A DNA stretch of 64,000 nucleotides from Cherax quadricarinatus (GCF_038502225.1 NC_091301.1:22884508-22948507); one strand, 5' to 3'. Shown: positions 44,894-56,036, counted from the stretch's first letter. A program made the numbers and translations. The notes: generated by a model not told the origin, from the sequence alone.

Positions 44894-45279
44894 CCTGCTG
44901 CTACATAACTTTAATGAACAATAACGCTGGCGGGACCATTACAACTGCACGCTGCGCCGCCACGCTGTAACCTGACTTCCTGTGGCGGGGCAGCCATGTG
45001 GCGGAGTGGCTGTATGATGGGGCAGCCATGTGTCGGTGTGGCCATGTGACAGAACTGTCATGTGGCTGGACGATCGAGTGACGGAGCAGCCATGTGGCTG
45101 CCCTGCCTGGTAGAAGAGCAGCGGTGTGGCGTGTCAGACTGTGGTAGGTTCAGCCATATGACAAGTCAGGTGGAGGAGGCGGCAGGTGTTACGGGCTGTT
45201 AGATGATGGTGCGGGCGGTGGGGCGGGGCAGGAATGATAGCGGGGCGGGAATTGTAGCGGGGCGAGAAAATTAGCGGGG
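44894..45279 (+). repeat. GC-rich degenerate repeats
   Basis: Loose ggcagccatgtggcggagtg units (44985-45110), then ggcggggcgg-type G-rich text. Confidence 0.6.
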
Positions 45280-45447
45280 TGGGCGGCGGGGCGAGGCGGT
45301 ACGGAAAGGGTGACAGAGTGAGCGGCGTTGCAGGAAGGGTGGCAGGATGGGCGGCAGTGCGGGAAGGGTGGCGGGGTGTGCGGCGTTGCAGGAAGGGTGG
45401 CAGGGTGGGCGGCAGTGCGGGAAGGGTGGCGGGGTGGGTGGCAGGGA
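45280..45447 (+). repeat. 29-bp G-rich minisatellite, about 5.5 copies
   Basis: Units of gcggcagtgcgggaagggtg plus gcggggtgg alternate between two subtypes (gcgttgcagg and gcagtgcggg), which makes a 58-bp dimer. Confidence 0.9.
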
Positions 45448-45600
45448 CAATCACTTCCTCCGCCCATTAATTAAGAAGCATACATAATGCAGCAGGTGGG
45501 AACGATGGTGTTCCCTCTCAGCTCCTTCCTCAGAGCTCCCATATTTACCCTCCCATCCTTACCTTTATTTCCACTCAGCTTCCTTCCTTTCTCTTCCCAG

Positions 45601-45692
<92 letters not shown>
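45601..45692. repeat. (TA)n microsatellite
   Basis: About 45 units, directly left of a tRNA-derived palindrome. Confidence 0.97.
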
Positions 45693-45695
<3 letters not shown>

Positions 45696-45706
45696 CATTG
45701 CAGCTA

Positions 45707-45825
45707 GCAGGATTCGAATTCACGTTTGTTGCTGTCCACGAGTGTGACTTGACTCCCACCGTGACGCCTTGAACCACTTAGCTAAGCCACACTCGTGGAC
45801 AATAACAAACGTTGGTTCGAATCCT
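45707..45825 (-). mobile_element. tRNA-derived palindromic SINE-like sequence
   Basis: On the minus strand TTAGCTAAGTGGTTCAAGGC matches a tRNA A-box and D-arm, and AATTCGAATCCTGC matches a B-box and T-arm about 60 bp further. The outer parts form inverted arms (45711-45748 and 45783-45823) with ACGTTTGTT and TGTCCACGAGTGTG on each side, so an opposing B-box (GGTTCGAATCC) lies at the far end on the plus strand. It is not a functional tRNA, because no acceptor stem can form. Confidence 0.65.
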
Positions 45826-46590
45826 GTTACCTGGTTACCTGGAGGTTACCTGGAGGTTATTCCGTTGATCAACGCCCCCGCGGCCCGGTCCATGACCAGG
45901 CCTCCCGGTGGATCAGGGCCTGATCAACCAGGCTGTTACTGCTGGCTGCACGCAGTCCAACGTACGAGCCACAGCCCGGCTGATCCGGCACTGACTTTAG
46001 GTATCTGTCCAGCTCTCTCTTGAAGGCAGCCAGGGGTTTATTGGCAATTCCCCTAATGATTGATGGGAGGCTGTTGAACAGTCTTGGGTCCCGGACATTT
46101 ATGGTGTTTTCTCTTAGTGTATCAATGGCGCCCCTACTTTTAATTGGGGTATTTTGCATCGCCTGCCCAGTCTTTTACTTTCGTAGGGAGTGATTTCTGT
46201 GTGCAGATTTGGAACCATTCTTTCCAGGATTTTCCAAGTGTAGATTATGATATATATCTCTCTCCTGCGTTCCAACGAGTACAAGTCAAGTGCTTCCAAG
46301 CGTTCCCAGGAGTTAAGGTGCTTGACAGAACTTATACGTGCAGTAAAGGCTCTCTGTACACTCTCTAGATCTGCAATTTCACCTGCTTTGAATGGAGATG
46401 TTAATGTATAGCAGTATTCCAGCCTAGAGAGAACAAGTGATTTGAAAAGGATCATCATTGGCTTGGCATCTCTCGTTCTGAACGTTCTCATTATCCATCC
46501 TATCATTTTCTTTGCACTTGTGATCGTGGCACTGTTGTGATCCTTGAAAGTGAGATCCTCAAACATACTATTCCCAGGTCACGATCTGTG
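45826..46590 (-). pseudogene. Non-LTR retrotransposon C-terminal part and 3' end
   Basis: This is the longest copy of the 'cctggagtttacctgg' family. An open frame from 46566 to 46114 gives MFEDLTFKDHN, MIGWIMRTFRTRD, LFKSLVLSRLEYCYTL and IADLESVQRAFTARI, the thumb region of CR1/Jockey-like enzymes. After a one-base shift near 46150 the frame 46159-45869 continues with MQNTPIKSRGAIDTLRENTI, VRDPRLFNSLP and LDRYLKSVPDQPGC. It then passes into the terminal region shared with the three short fragments. RT palm motifs are missing because of 5' truncation. Confidence 0.9.
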
Positions 46591-47529
46591 TGTATATACC
46601 TTCGCTTGATAGGTACAGCAGATAGTTAAATAGATACTGTAGAAAGACAGACGAAGAACACTTCTAGTATATTTATGAGGACCCATAGTCTCGGGGTAGA
46701 TAAATTGGCTTCGTGGAAAATTATTGAGATTTCTCATCGAGGTCTTATATTCCACTTTCCCAACACCCCAGCTTTATAAATGTACATATAAGCATGCTTT
46801 ATTGTGTAATATAGTTATAAAGTTTTAGAGATACAATGGTGGCACAGAGATGTTTGATATAAAATACAAAAAAACTAAGGGATACATTGCAAGAACACAA
46901 ATGTGTTGGTCAGTAATTACATATTAAATTCTTCTTGTGGCTACTCAGAGCTGAAGCACATACCAAAGATACTCTGATGTGCAGCAAACTATCTGCTCTG
47001 GGAGCCTTGGTTTCACATGATGTTTCTTTCCCTATGAGCCGAGTTCACCATATTTTCTAAACTTTTCGGACTCCCTGAAGCCATCAGCTGCACATACTCA
47101 TTCTTGCTATATTGGAGATAGGTATAAGTCATTGTGGATACACAGGTGTCGTCCCACACAACCTGTTTGCCATCTGTCCAAGTTTGCAAAGTAATTCTAT
47201 CTGGATGCTCTTAGCTGCCACTGGATCTTCACAGCTGGGGCGATGCCTTATTGCTGGGCATCTGGTTATTGCAAACTTCTCTTGATGTTGTTAACCTCTT
47301 CATTTCTAGTGATTTTTCCCTCAGATCCACAGTACAAAATCACTCTGCAGATGCACTGCCGCAAACCTCCTTGTGTCCGGTAGAGATAGAGGCAGCGTGT
47401 ACCTAAGAAGGAGTTAAGGACAGCCAACAGAAAATCCTCTGCATGAGGAGCTCTCACTGCCAGGGGATAAGCTATAAACTGCAAACTGAAGACCAGTGGA
47501 ACAAGACCGAGAAGTAGGACTTCTATTCA
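46591..47529. other. Spacer, no feature recognised
   Basis: Moderately AT-rich. A 72-codon minus-strand frame (47266-47484) has no recognised domain. It lies downstream of the PLE remnant and may be an older insertion site. Confidence 0.45.
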
Positions 47530-47560
47530 GATGTTTGTAGTATAGAACAATCTTCTTCAG
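47530..47560 (-). ncRNA. Hammerhead-like motif downstream of the PLE coding remnant
   Basis: The minus strand reads CTGAAGA-A, then GATTGTTCTATACTAC (weak hairpin), then AAACATC. CTGANGA is intact, and GAAAC lacks its G. It lies on the same strand as and about 200 bp beyond the GIY-YIG remnant, where PLE flanking repeats carry hammerheads. Confidence 0.5.
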
Positions 47561-47639
47561 TCATTACACAGGGATGGACGATAAGCGTATTTAATCAAGC
47601 GAGGTCAGGTGAGTTGCCAGAGCAGTGAGATTACGGCAT

Positions 47640-48060
47640 CGGTGGAATGCAAGATTGGCGCACTGCAGGACTGCTGATCCTTATATATGATGGTGTACTA
47701 TCGATGACCTGTTTATGCAGAAGTAGTCTGGCTGAAGGTTTTGTTAACCCGAAAGCTGGTTGGTTCTGGAGGATTCAATTTTATGCACAAATCAGAGCAG
47801 TTTCTTGGCATCTGTTCGCGTTTTCAATTTCTCTGATAACCAGTTGGGCATCTTTCAAGGACGTAAGATGTGTAGTCTTGTCCCTAAGTATAACGCAATA
47901 GTTGTTCGTGTTGTGAGTTCTGTACGCATGATGGTGCTTTCTGCAGTCTGGTCTGTAGGCTGCGAAAGATCTCCCCAACATACTTATTTTTGGTCAGAGC
48001 CATCACATGAAATGACACAGACTCCTGGTCAAATCTTTCATGCTACTTGAAGTGACGGTA
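47640..48060 (-). pseudogene. Penelope-like element GIY-YIG endonuclease remnant
   Basis: The minus frame 47981-47781 reads AYRTHNTNNYCVILRDKTTH, LTSLKDAQLVIREIENANRC and ETALICA, and another frame continues with KLNPPE. This matches the end of the Penelope endonuclease domain (EH..AVR..NT.NALV.H...H.I.W.DA.LV.+E.....R...ESALI). Upstream text has stops and shifts, and the GIY and YIG strands are not clearly readable. In PLEs this domain nicks target DNA. The order, RT at 49200-49600 then GIY-YIG here on the same strand, fits a decayed PLE. Confidence 0.75.
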
Positions 48061-48778
48061 ACAGCATCTATATTGCTCTTCTAGAGGAGAGGATGGGAGA
48101 CACATAACCCGTAGGAAGGATGAATCATCTGTATTGTTTACTGGTTTCGGTGAAGTGAGAATTGTGTGTGTTTGGTCCCTGCGGTTCCAGGTGACGTGTG
48201 GGAGAAGCTTCAGCGTCAGGAAAATTCATTTTAAAATGTCGCAATTTTCTTAAACTTATTCTGGATTGCAGATTCCGTAAACTTGTACAGACAAGCTAGA
48301 AATATGGACCTCTCTTAGCTCTTTTGGTCGTGGTGTGAGTAGTAATATATCACGTTAGTTATTGTAGTTGGTTTGCGTTATATTTTGACTTTGAGGTGAC
48401 TGTCGTATTTGACAAGGGTGTTGTCAGCTTCTTCTTCAAAAGTAAATTGCTGAGGTTGTTTTTCAGGTTATGCAGGTTGGCACTTCTTCGCCGTGCCCTT
48501 GTTATATGGCTGCCCCCACCATAGAGCTGCAAACGATACTCCACTTGACATGCATGTTCACCGTGTCCTTACCATAGGGCTGTAAACGGTACATAACTTG
48601 TACAAACCCCCACACTCCTTCGGGAGCCACTGCCGGGCCACCACATAGCGTAGACCCGGGCCAGTACTCGTCCTGGCTAACCTACATGAACATGGGATCG
48701 ATGATTAAAATCTCATCTAAATAGCAAAGCAACGTAATTGTTTTGAGAATGATGGTGAATCTCTCTGCCTCTAGTGGA
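48061..48778 (-). other. Probable PLE linker region, decayed
   Basis: It lies between PLE RT and endonuclease on the minus strand. One frame holds ACLYKFTESAIQNKFKKIAT near 48295-48235, plausible for the connector, but stops interrupt it. Confidence 0.4.
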
Positions 48779-48851
48779 CCCATGATACCTCAGTCGGTAA
48801 AGCTTTGGGCTTTTTATCCTAAGGGTCCAGTGCTCGAGATCCTCTTCAGGC
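48779..48851 (+). tRNA. tRNA-Lys(UUU)-like sequence, pseudogene or SINE head
   Basis: The order of tRNA-Lys features is kept. There is a D-arm CTCAGTCGGTAAAGC, an anticodon arm with loop CTTTTTAT (UUU anticodon possible), a variable region AAGGGTCC, and a T-arm AGTGCTCGAGATCC (B-box GTTCGA changed to GCTCGA). The acceptor strands cannot pair well and no mature-length stem closes. A short AAATAAATAAATAA stretch about 25 bp later could be the tail of a tRNA-derived SINE. Confidence 0.62.
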
Positions 48852-48959
48852 AAATGTTCACGAAAATAAATAAATAATGGTCCAATAGGTCAGAAGTCTT
48901 TGATGCCGATCAAAAGTGGTTTACGGTGAGAGGCCAAGAGTTGAGTCTCGAACCCTGAA

Positions 48960-49115
48960 CCTCAGTTATGAGAGTACAACACAGTAAGAGTACTAAACAG
49001 TGAGAGTACAACACGATGAGAATACTACACAGTGAGTACAACACAGTGAGAGTACAACAGTGAGAGTACAACATAGTGAGAGCACTACACAGTGAGAGCA
49101 CTACACAGTGAATAC
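48960..49115 (+). repeat. 16-bp minisatellite, about 9 copies
   Basis: Variants of agtgagagtacaacac. It interrupts the PLE remnant. Confidence 0.88.
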
Positions 49116-49199
49116 ATGTCAGGAAATACGGCACAGAATTTCTGTCCCCAAAGAACATTACCGAAAGAAAATCAAATGAAATTCATGCAGAGTTCATAT

Positions 49200-49600
49200 T
49201 GTCGATAAATACAAAAAAAAAAACAGTTTCTCTTATTTTCACAAAATTGTGGCAAAGTAAAGGCAGATTCACGTCCGGCCATAGTTTGCAGTATAATAAA
49301 TCAACAGCTTGGTCGGCGGGGACCTTGGTGAAGAGGCAAGTCACGTCTAGTAACATGTTTCTAGTTTTTGATGTTTATGTACTTTATCTTGCCGAGTAAA
49401 TCCCCGGAGTGGTGAAGTTGTGAGCTGCTGATATAATCGAGCAGTTTGCCCATGTGTTTTGCCAAAATGCCAGGTAATGCCGGAGGTTCACTGCCTAAAG
49501 CAGTTGTGATGGCTCTCAAGGCACTTGCAGTTTGTGGTCTGGGGTAACCCATATAAGTTGGCTGGTCTGGGGTAACGAGACTTCACAGCTTTTAAACTTT
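49200..49600 (-). pseudogene. Penelope-like element reverse transcriptase remnant
   Basis: The minus frame 49552-49361 reads MGYPRPQTASALRAITTALG, ALPGILAKHM and SSSQLHHSGDLLGKIKYINI. Another frame just below reads MLLDVTCLFTKVPADQAVDL. This is the Penelope RT core (YGLPK.HK...LRPI.S..GSP.Y.L...LA, then SLDVTSLFTNVP, motif A with catalytic Asp). A stop (TAG) and a shift separate the two. Motif C was not found because a minisatellite and other sequence interrupt the region. Confidence 0.82.
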
Positions 49601-49689
49601 GTTCCTTCTTAGAATTTTATGTTCGTTGGTGAGAAACAGTTTGCTGCATTTTTCCAGATCAGGTCAATCTACAGACCACAAAAGCATCA

Positions 49690-49930
49690 TTATGTGTCCC
49701 AGACTCACAACGTCATACATAGGGACAAGACCGAACACCTGATATCCTGGAAATATGCCTGATTGATCATCAGAAAAAGAATAAAACCCCTAAACATGCC
49801 CTGGAAACTGCTCTGACCTGTACACAAAATACAGTCCAACAGAAACAGGAGTTTTCAGTTTAGCCACAACTTCTTTTGCATAAACAGGTCATCGATAGTG
49901 CACAAGCACACACAAGGACAGGTAGTCCTC
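49690..49930 (+). pseudogene. Second PLE 3' coding remnant, inverted
   Basis: On the plus strand KTPKHALETALTCTQNTVQQ resembles the ESALI....NTVN end of the PLE endonuclease. The DNA at 49866-49902 is the reverse complement of 47693-47728, with catcgatagt and cataaacaggt in common. A second, oppositely oriented PLE copy therefore abuts the first. Heavily decayed. Confidence 0.6.
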
Positions 49931-49973
49931 CTGCCGTGCCCTTATCGTGCACTCCACCCATTCCATGACCTCA

Positions 49974-50010
49974 CTGATCCTACCACTCACCCGAATGTTC
50001 TTGAATAAAT
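49974..50010 (+). ncRNA. Very degenerate hammerhead-like remnant after the inverted PLE
   Basis: The plus strand reads CTGATCC, then a short segment, then CGAATGTTCTTGAATAAAT and ATGC. The tail matches the pattern following other copies (GAAACGTTTCTTGAATAAATATGC-like). The core is mostly lost. Confidence 0.35.
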
Positions 50011-50064
50011 ATGCTTCACAGACACACTAGAATTTTTCCTGGGGACTCTATAATGGGACCATTT

Positions 50065-50420
50065 GGGGGGGGGAAGAACCTACTTAAAATAGGATCCTTC
50101 AGGAGGAATCTACTTTAATCAGGATTATTCAAGAGGAATCTACGTTAATCAGGATTATTCAGGAGGAATCTATTTTGATTTGGATCCTTGGGGAAACCTA
50201 CTTCTGCTAATCTCTTTCATGTGGAACCTACTTTAATTAGGAACCCTCAGGAGGAACCTACTTTAGGATCCTTTCAAACGGACTTGCTTATATTAGAGTT
50301 ACCTAATGAGGAATACGTATCAACAGAGTTCTTCATAAGGAACCTACTGTAGCATCCTTCAGGATGACTCTACGGTAGGAGCTTTCAGGATGAGCCTAAA
50401 CCGTGAAAATTCCCATAGGC
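50065..50420 (+). repeat. Degenerate 30-bp minisatellite, about 11 copies
   Basis: Variants of tactttaatcaggattattc plus aggaggaacc. Confidence 0.85.
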
Positions 50421-50689
50421 GCTATCAGGAGACTCGTCTGTATGAAACCCTCCGTAGGAGCCTCCAGCGCAGGACCTCATTATCACTACACCATCCCAAA
50501 GGATAAATTTGCTGGGAACACCATTAGCCGGGAGCAGACGAGATAGGGGAGTCGGGGATTGGAGAAGGAAGTCTCGTGAGCCGTGATTTACATCCTTAGC
50601 TATGGGCAGCATAAGGGTGAATTTCACGCGTGTGTAAGGTCCTCTATGGCTCGGGAAGTATTGGATTGGATAGGAGGCGAGGGATGAGG

Positions 50690-51115
50690 GATTATGGGAG
50701 GCTGTCAGGGGAAGGAATGAGGATTATGGTAGGGGGTCAGGGTAAGGAATGAGGGGAAATGGGGGGTGGTAAGGGTGAGATAAGGGCTTATGGAAGGTGG
50801 TCAGGGCGAGGAATGAGGGATTATGGGAGGTGGTCAGGGCAAGGGATGAGGGATTATGGGAGGTGGTCATGACAAGGGATAAGGGATTATAGAGGGTGGT
50901 CAGGGCAGAGGATGAGGGATTATGGAAGGTGGGTAGGGCAAAGGATGACGGATTATGAAAGGTGGTCATGGCAAGGGATTATGGGAGGTGTTCAAGACAA
51001 GGGATGAGGGATTATGGGAGGCGATCAGGGCAAGGGAGTATGGAAGATGGTCAGGGCAAGGAATTATAGGAGGTGGTCAGAGCGAGGGACGAAGGATTAC
51101 GGTAGCCAGTCAAGG
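50690..51115 (+). repeat. 33-bp minisatellite, about 13 copies
   Basis: Units of ggtggtcagggcaagggatg plus agggattatggga, purine-rich. Confidence 0.92.
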
Positions 51116-51185
51116 CGAAAGAGAAGGGTTGTGATGCTAAGTTAGAGGGAGATGCATTGGAATCAGTCCTTCAAATGCATCTTAC

Positions 51186-51281
51186 GGTACGGGTGGTGTT
51201 AGAATCCATGCAAGTGACTTACACACTGGCCTGGAGTTTTACGACTCACCATGGGTTCTAACCCCACCCGTATCGTGGTTT
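51186..51281. mobile_element. Palindromic element with tRNA T-arm-like ends
   Basis: Inverted arms of about 27 bp at 51186-51212 and 51255-51281 (ACGGTACGGGTGG and GTTAGAATCCATG against their complements) match at about 24 of 27. The right arm contains GGGTTCTAACCCC, a B-box-like T-arm. The 42-bp centre reads GACTTACACACTGGCCTGG. Its organisation recalls 45707-45825. Confidence 0.68.
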
Positions 51282-52131
51282 GTTTGCAATCATGTTATTA
51301 CGATTTCGTGAGTCTTCAAATATGTACATCGTTTGTTTTCCAACTCGTTTACGTGCGTCACTTTCTGAACGACCTACAACGACTACAAAAATATCTTTGC
51401 TATTTTAGATAACTTTAACCTTAATTATTCTCCATTTACGTACAATTAACGGCCAGTATATAATCAAATATACACGGGTGAGTGGTAACTGCAGGCAGCA
51501 GGCTATACAGTATATTAGCTTAATTCGTTGGAAACAATGCACTGCTTATGTATGGTGAGAGGACGGGATGGTATAGGGTTTTCATAGCAGTATTTGGACA
51601 GGGGGGGGAGGGAGAAGGGGTTTATAGTTAGAAGTTGGGTGAGACGAAGGGGAGTTGACTTAGTTGCTTAGGGAAGTGATGGGTAGGGGGCTATGAGGGA
51701 GACCCGAGTGTGGGAGGGTTGGAAGTGAGGGGGAGGAAAATAGGTTAGGGACAAGGGGTCTAGGGTAGTCGTTGATTTTTTAGGGGTTAGAGAAAGTGGT
51801 TTGAGGTGCTGAGGTGGGGGTGATCAAACTCGGTAGTGGGTGTTTGAGGGAGATTGATCTGGATAGAAACTTGATTAGGATTAGGTTGGGAGAGAGTTTC
51901 TGGATGGAGTGAGAATGATAAGTTTGAGTGGCAGTAAGTAAGACTAAGAGGAGGTTAGAGTGGTAGTGAAGTATTTTGTTCGTCAGGAAACAAGTAAAAA
52001 TGCCTCCTGGTGTGAGTTTCCGTCAAATTATGACCAACTTAATAAATAAGCATCCGCTATAAACCTTTGGTTAATAAACAGCTGACTTGCTGGGGCTATA
52101 CACCTATGGTTAAACAACTACTGGCTTGCCT

Positions 52132-52134
<3 letters not shown>
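51282..52134. other. Spacer with a G-rich stretch
   Basis: 51550-51960 is G-rich on the plus strand (agggggg, ggttgggtga), without a clean unit. No gene. Confidence 0.5.

Positions 52135-52217
<83 letters not shown>
52135..52217. repeat. (TA)n microsatellite
   Basis: About 41 units, just left of the hammerhead-like repeat. Confidence 0.97.
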
Positions 52218-52220
<3 letters not shown>

Positions 52221-52239
52221 CTGTATACGGTTAAGTAAG

Positions 52240-52450
52240 ACATGTGCAACACTAGGAATCTTTTTTGACGAAATGTTTCGCCTGCGCTGCAAGCTGCATC
52301 AGTCGAATATAGAGAGGAAGCTCTCTCCTGGAGACGACGTGGACGAAGTAGACGAAGTGGAGGGATATTTTGATGTAATGAGTGCATCACCCTAGAAGAC
52401 AGTCCTTAACCTAAAGGAGAAGCAGTTAGCCAGAGACTTTTATACAAGGT
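52240..52450 (-). mobile_element. Hammerhead-like repeat family A, copy 3
   Basis: Homologous to 5226-5393 and 16229-16430. Beyond the core the minus strand continues AAAAAAGATTCCTAGTGTTG then CACATGTCTTACTTAACC, the fullest match to the PLE end block in this family. Confidence 0.75.
52267..52302 (-). ncRNA. Hammerhead-ribozyme-like motif with GTC cleavage triplet
   Basis: The minus strand reads CTGATGC, then AGCTTGCAGCGCAGGC, then GAAACATTTCGTC followed by AAAAAAG. GAAAC and GTC are present, and stem III can form AC/GT with a short loop. The seventh core base is C instead of A, and stem II is imperfect. Confidence 0.58.
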
Positions 52451-52489
52451 GAGGTGCAGCACCTTGGTGCAAGACATTTTGCCTAGGAT

Positions 52490-55079
52490 CACTTAGTGCA
52501 CAAATTACTCCCACTTCCCCCTTCCGCTGATGTTATTTATTTTCCCTCCAGGGGGTTTTTTTTAAAAACCCCCAAATATTGGTGCAGTGAATTAAAAGGA
52601 AAAAAAGAATTTTTTAAATCCTTTTAAAGCGCAAACCCCAAAGGGAGTCATTCAGGAAAATTTGGAGGCTCGATCCTCCGTCGGGAGCCCCCGACAGAAA
52701 ATAGGAAGGGGTCTGTCGGGCGCTCCCCCTGGCTCCCGCTTGCGCGGCTATTTGGGTTTGCCTAAATGTTACAAACTGAAAAAAAATTTCCTGTTTCACT
52801 CCCTCAACTGCCCTTGTACCTATTAAAATCCATGGGGAGTCCAGGTTTGGGAGAGGGGGTTGAAACGGGGAAGATTATTATTATATATTAAAAATTTTGG
52901 GAGACCATGAAACTCTAGGAATGGTGGCCGTTTTCCCTAGTATTATCGGGGAAGAATAAGTAGATTTGGGAATTCCCGTCGCTCGGGCTTTAGTCGGGCG
53001 CGGTGATTTTCCCCCCGTCGCTGTGTAAATACCGCCCAGGTCTCCGCAGCCCCAAACAACCCCCGCCTGCTTCCGACTCCCTCGCCGGATTCCCCGCCAG
53101 GTCCCTCCTGTGGCACGAGCGCAGGGATGGTCTTCCTGACGGGGGCGCTGCGGGGGGGACCCGCAGCAACGCAGGGGAAACTTAGTCCGTACGCCCTCAC
53201 CAGTTGCGCACGTCCACGGGGATATCGTCCGGACGCCCGCTCGCCAAGGAGTTTAACTTAAAATTTTTCAGAATGAGTTTTATAAAATTATTTTCGATGA
53301 TTACGTCTTCAGAATTTTGCAAAAGGCTGGTAGTTTCTAGAAAAGCTGTAAGGGAAGCTTGAGCAGAATTGCCCTTTTAAATCAAAGACCCCATTCTATG
53401 AAATTTAAAAAAAGCCAATACAACGATATTTTTAAAAGGAAATTAGGGGCCGCGCAATATAAAGGGGGCTGATCTCCCCGATATGAAAAAATACTTTTGG
53501 GCTCACATAGGACCTCTCCCAAGACAAATACGGGCCCCCGCGGGCCTTGTCTGAGCTACCTCACCAGCCCTCATTTGATCGCCTACAATGCCTCTTCCTC
53601 CAGTTCCTCCTACTAGGACTTGCGAACGGAATCGAGCTTTACTATTTGGGACTGAATGCAACACAGGTTCAAAAAACACACACAAAAAGGGTCAACTATG
53701 AATGGGAATCTGTTAAAAACCCGCTCTCTCGTTGATGCCTTAAGGGCGTTTCCCCGTGAACTGCCCGGTGATCGCCCGTTAGTGTTTATCATCCAGGAAA
53801 ACGCTAACCCCCTTAGACGGCCATCCCAAAAACTGGGCGCGAAAAGATTAAATTTTTGGATTTCCAAAGATGATTTTTTACTGTCTGTTAACCCCAATGT
53901 TCGTTCCCTTCTTCAACATCACATATTTACCCCGAGCTGACCTTAATCCGGGGCGTTGCCGACCCCCAGGGATTGTACCTCCCCCGGACAGTGTCCCAGG
54001 GGAAATTGGGCCTTCCCTCAGGGACAACTATGTTTTCCAAAAGCTTTTTTCCCAGAGACAGCTGTACTTTACTTAGGAAGTTGTCCTACCTTCAGGACAG
54101 TTGCCTGACCTCCAGGACTTTTACCTATACCTTTGGGGACAGTTTTACCTGCCTTCAGGGGCAGCACCTGTACCCAGGGGCAGGAACCCTTTCCTTTAAA
54201 ATTGCCTGACCTCCCGGACAGTTGTACCTGTACCCGGGACAGTTTATTTAAAACACTCCAAGTTATTCCCTTTACGAGGGTGTCTTGCTGGGGAAGGGCC
54301 TTTTGGGCCCAAAAAATTTGAGTTTCAATTTTTCCCTGGGTCAAACCCGATTCCCCCCATGGGGTTTGAGGGCCCGTTTTTGGGTTCCCCAAAAAAACAA
54401 CAAAATAATAATAATAATAAAATAATAAAATAATAATAAAAATTTTAAAATAATAATAATTTGGACTGATATTTTAAAAGAATTTATAACGGACCAAAAA
54501 ATTTGTGCCCATCAATCAATAATTTTCCCCCCAAACCCCCCACTTGCCACCACCCCACCACACCAGCCACTCCCACCCAACCCCCACCCCACCACACCCC
54601 CAAAACCACCCCCCATCACCCCACCACCCCACCCCCCTATCCCCCTGCACCACCACCCCCCCAACCCCACCCCATCTACACCCCAACCCCCCACCCCATC
54701 AAAACCACACCACCCCACCTTCCCCCCCACACCAAAAAACCTTCCCCCCCCCACACCACCACCCCTCTCACCCACCACCTGCCCCCCACCCTACCCGTGC
54801 ACCCCCACACCCCTGTACCCCCCTCGGGCCACCTGCCCCCTTCTGTTTTTACCCCCCACGTGTTGCACGACAAGACAGTCAGTAAAAAAATCTGGGCTGC
54901 TTCACTTCCGCAAAAAACTCAAGGAACATCAAACAACTCCGTCCTGGGGCAGCCCGCCACGTAGGTAAGTTTTCCCCGCCAATTGTCCCAAAAATATTTT
55001 TTTTTTTCTTTTTGGGGCGAAGTGAAAAAATGGATTTAAATAACAAATCGGGTCATAAATTTACCAAAAAGCTTAGTTA
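52490..55079. other. Homopolymer-rich sequence of doubtful quality
   Basis: Many runs of A, T, C and G of 5-8 bases occur. Several 60-110-codon frames (for example 53656-53940 and 53613-53897 on opposite strands) show no recognised domain. 53960-54260 holds a loose tandem motif (acctgtacccgggacagtt). 54525-54850 is CCCCACC-rich. A GC-rich patch at 52970-53240 is unassigned. Confidence 0.5.
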
Positions 55080-55680
55080 TTTTCCCTTCTTTTCTCCCCC
55101 CTGTACCTTTATTTTTTCTATCCTCTCTCCCATTTTCTGTTTTTTTCCCTATCCCCCCCCTTCCACTACCTGAAGTCTCTTCCAATCCTCCTTCTTACCT
55201 GTTATAGCTCCCCCCAATTTCCCCTTTCCCCTTTTCCTTTTTAAGTTCTTCCTATCCTCCTTCCATACCTGTTATAGCCTTCCCTTCCCCTTCCATGTAC
55301 CTTTATAGTCTCTTCCATATCCTCCTTCCATACCTTTATGTCTCTTCCATATCCTCCCCCCATATGTTTTGCCTTCCAAACCTCCCTTCCACTTTCCAAA
55401 TTTTTCTCTTTCCTCCCTTATGTACCTGTTTTAGTCTCTTCCAAACCTCCCTTCCACGTATAAGTCTCTCCATATCCTCCCCATTTCCTGTTTTAGTCTC
55501 TTATATCCTCCCTTCCCGTACCCCTTTTAGTCTCTTCCAATCCCCCCATGTACCTGTTATAGTCTCTTTATATCCCCCTTTTTACCTGTTATAGTCTCTT
55601 CCCTATCCTCCCCTTTCCCCTACCCGTTAGCCTTCCATATCCCCTCCAGTACCTGTTTTGTCCTTCCAAACCTCTCTATC
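55080..55680 (+). repeat. Degenerate pyrimidine-rich minisatellite, about 35-bp unit
   Basis: Variants of tcttccatatcctcccttcc plus acctgttatagtc recur about 15 times with homopolymer noise. Confidence 0.8.
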
Positions 55681-56036
55681 CCACCAAATCATTTGTCAAC
55701 AAACAACAAACATTAATAATAAATAATAACTATGTGCAAACGTAAGACGAGTCTTTCAAAAAGTGAGGGTGAACTCAAGACTTTTTAAAACAAAAAATGT
55801 GACTAAAAGGTTTTAAAAACTGCAAGTTGATAAAATGAGTTTCTAATTTCTAACCTATAGACAGACCATTGCGGTGGTTTTTTCCCTGGTGACTCCCTCC
55901 ACTGCTCCCCCTCATCTGTCATCAAATATAAGCCCCACCTCCCTGAATATGTGCACTTTTTTCAAAATTTATGGATAACACATCAACCCAGGCTGAGGGG
56001 TTTTACCTCAAACTCCTCCTCATCTTCCCCTTTGGG
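55681..56036. other. Spacer, no feature recognised
   Basis: AT-rich, with no coding signal. Confidence 0.45.

Noticed and set aside
52970..53940. GC-rich segment as bacterial contamination or a host gene
   Set aside because: Opposing frames overlap, no domain could be recognised, homopolymer noise is high, and no bacterial gene organisation is visible.
54503..54964. 153-codon Pro/His/Thr-rich frame
   Set aside because: It is C-rich low-complexity sequence in a region of doubtful quality, with Gly-rich frames on the opposite strand.
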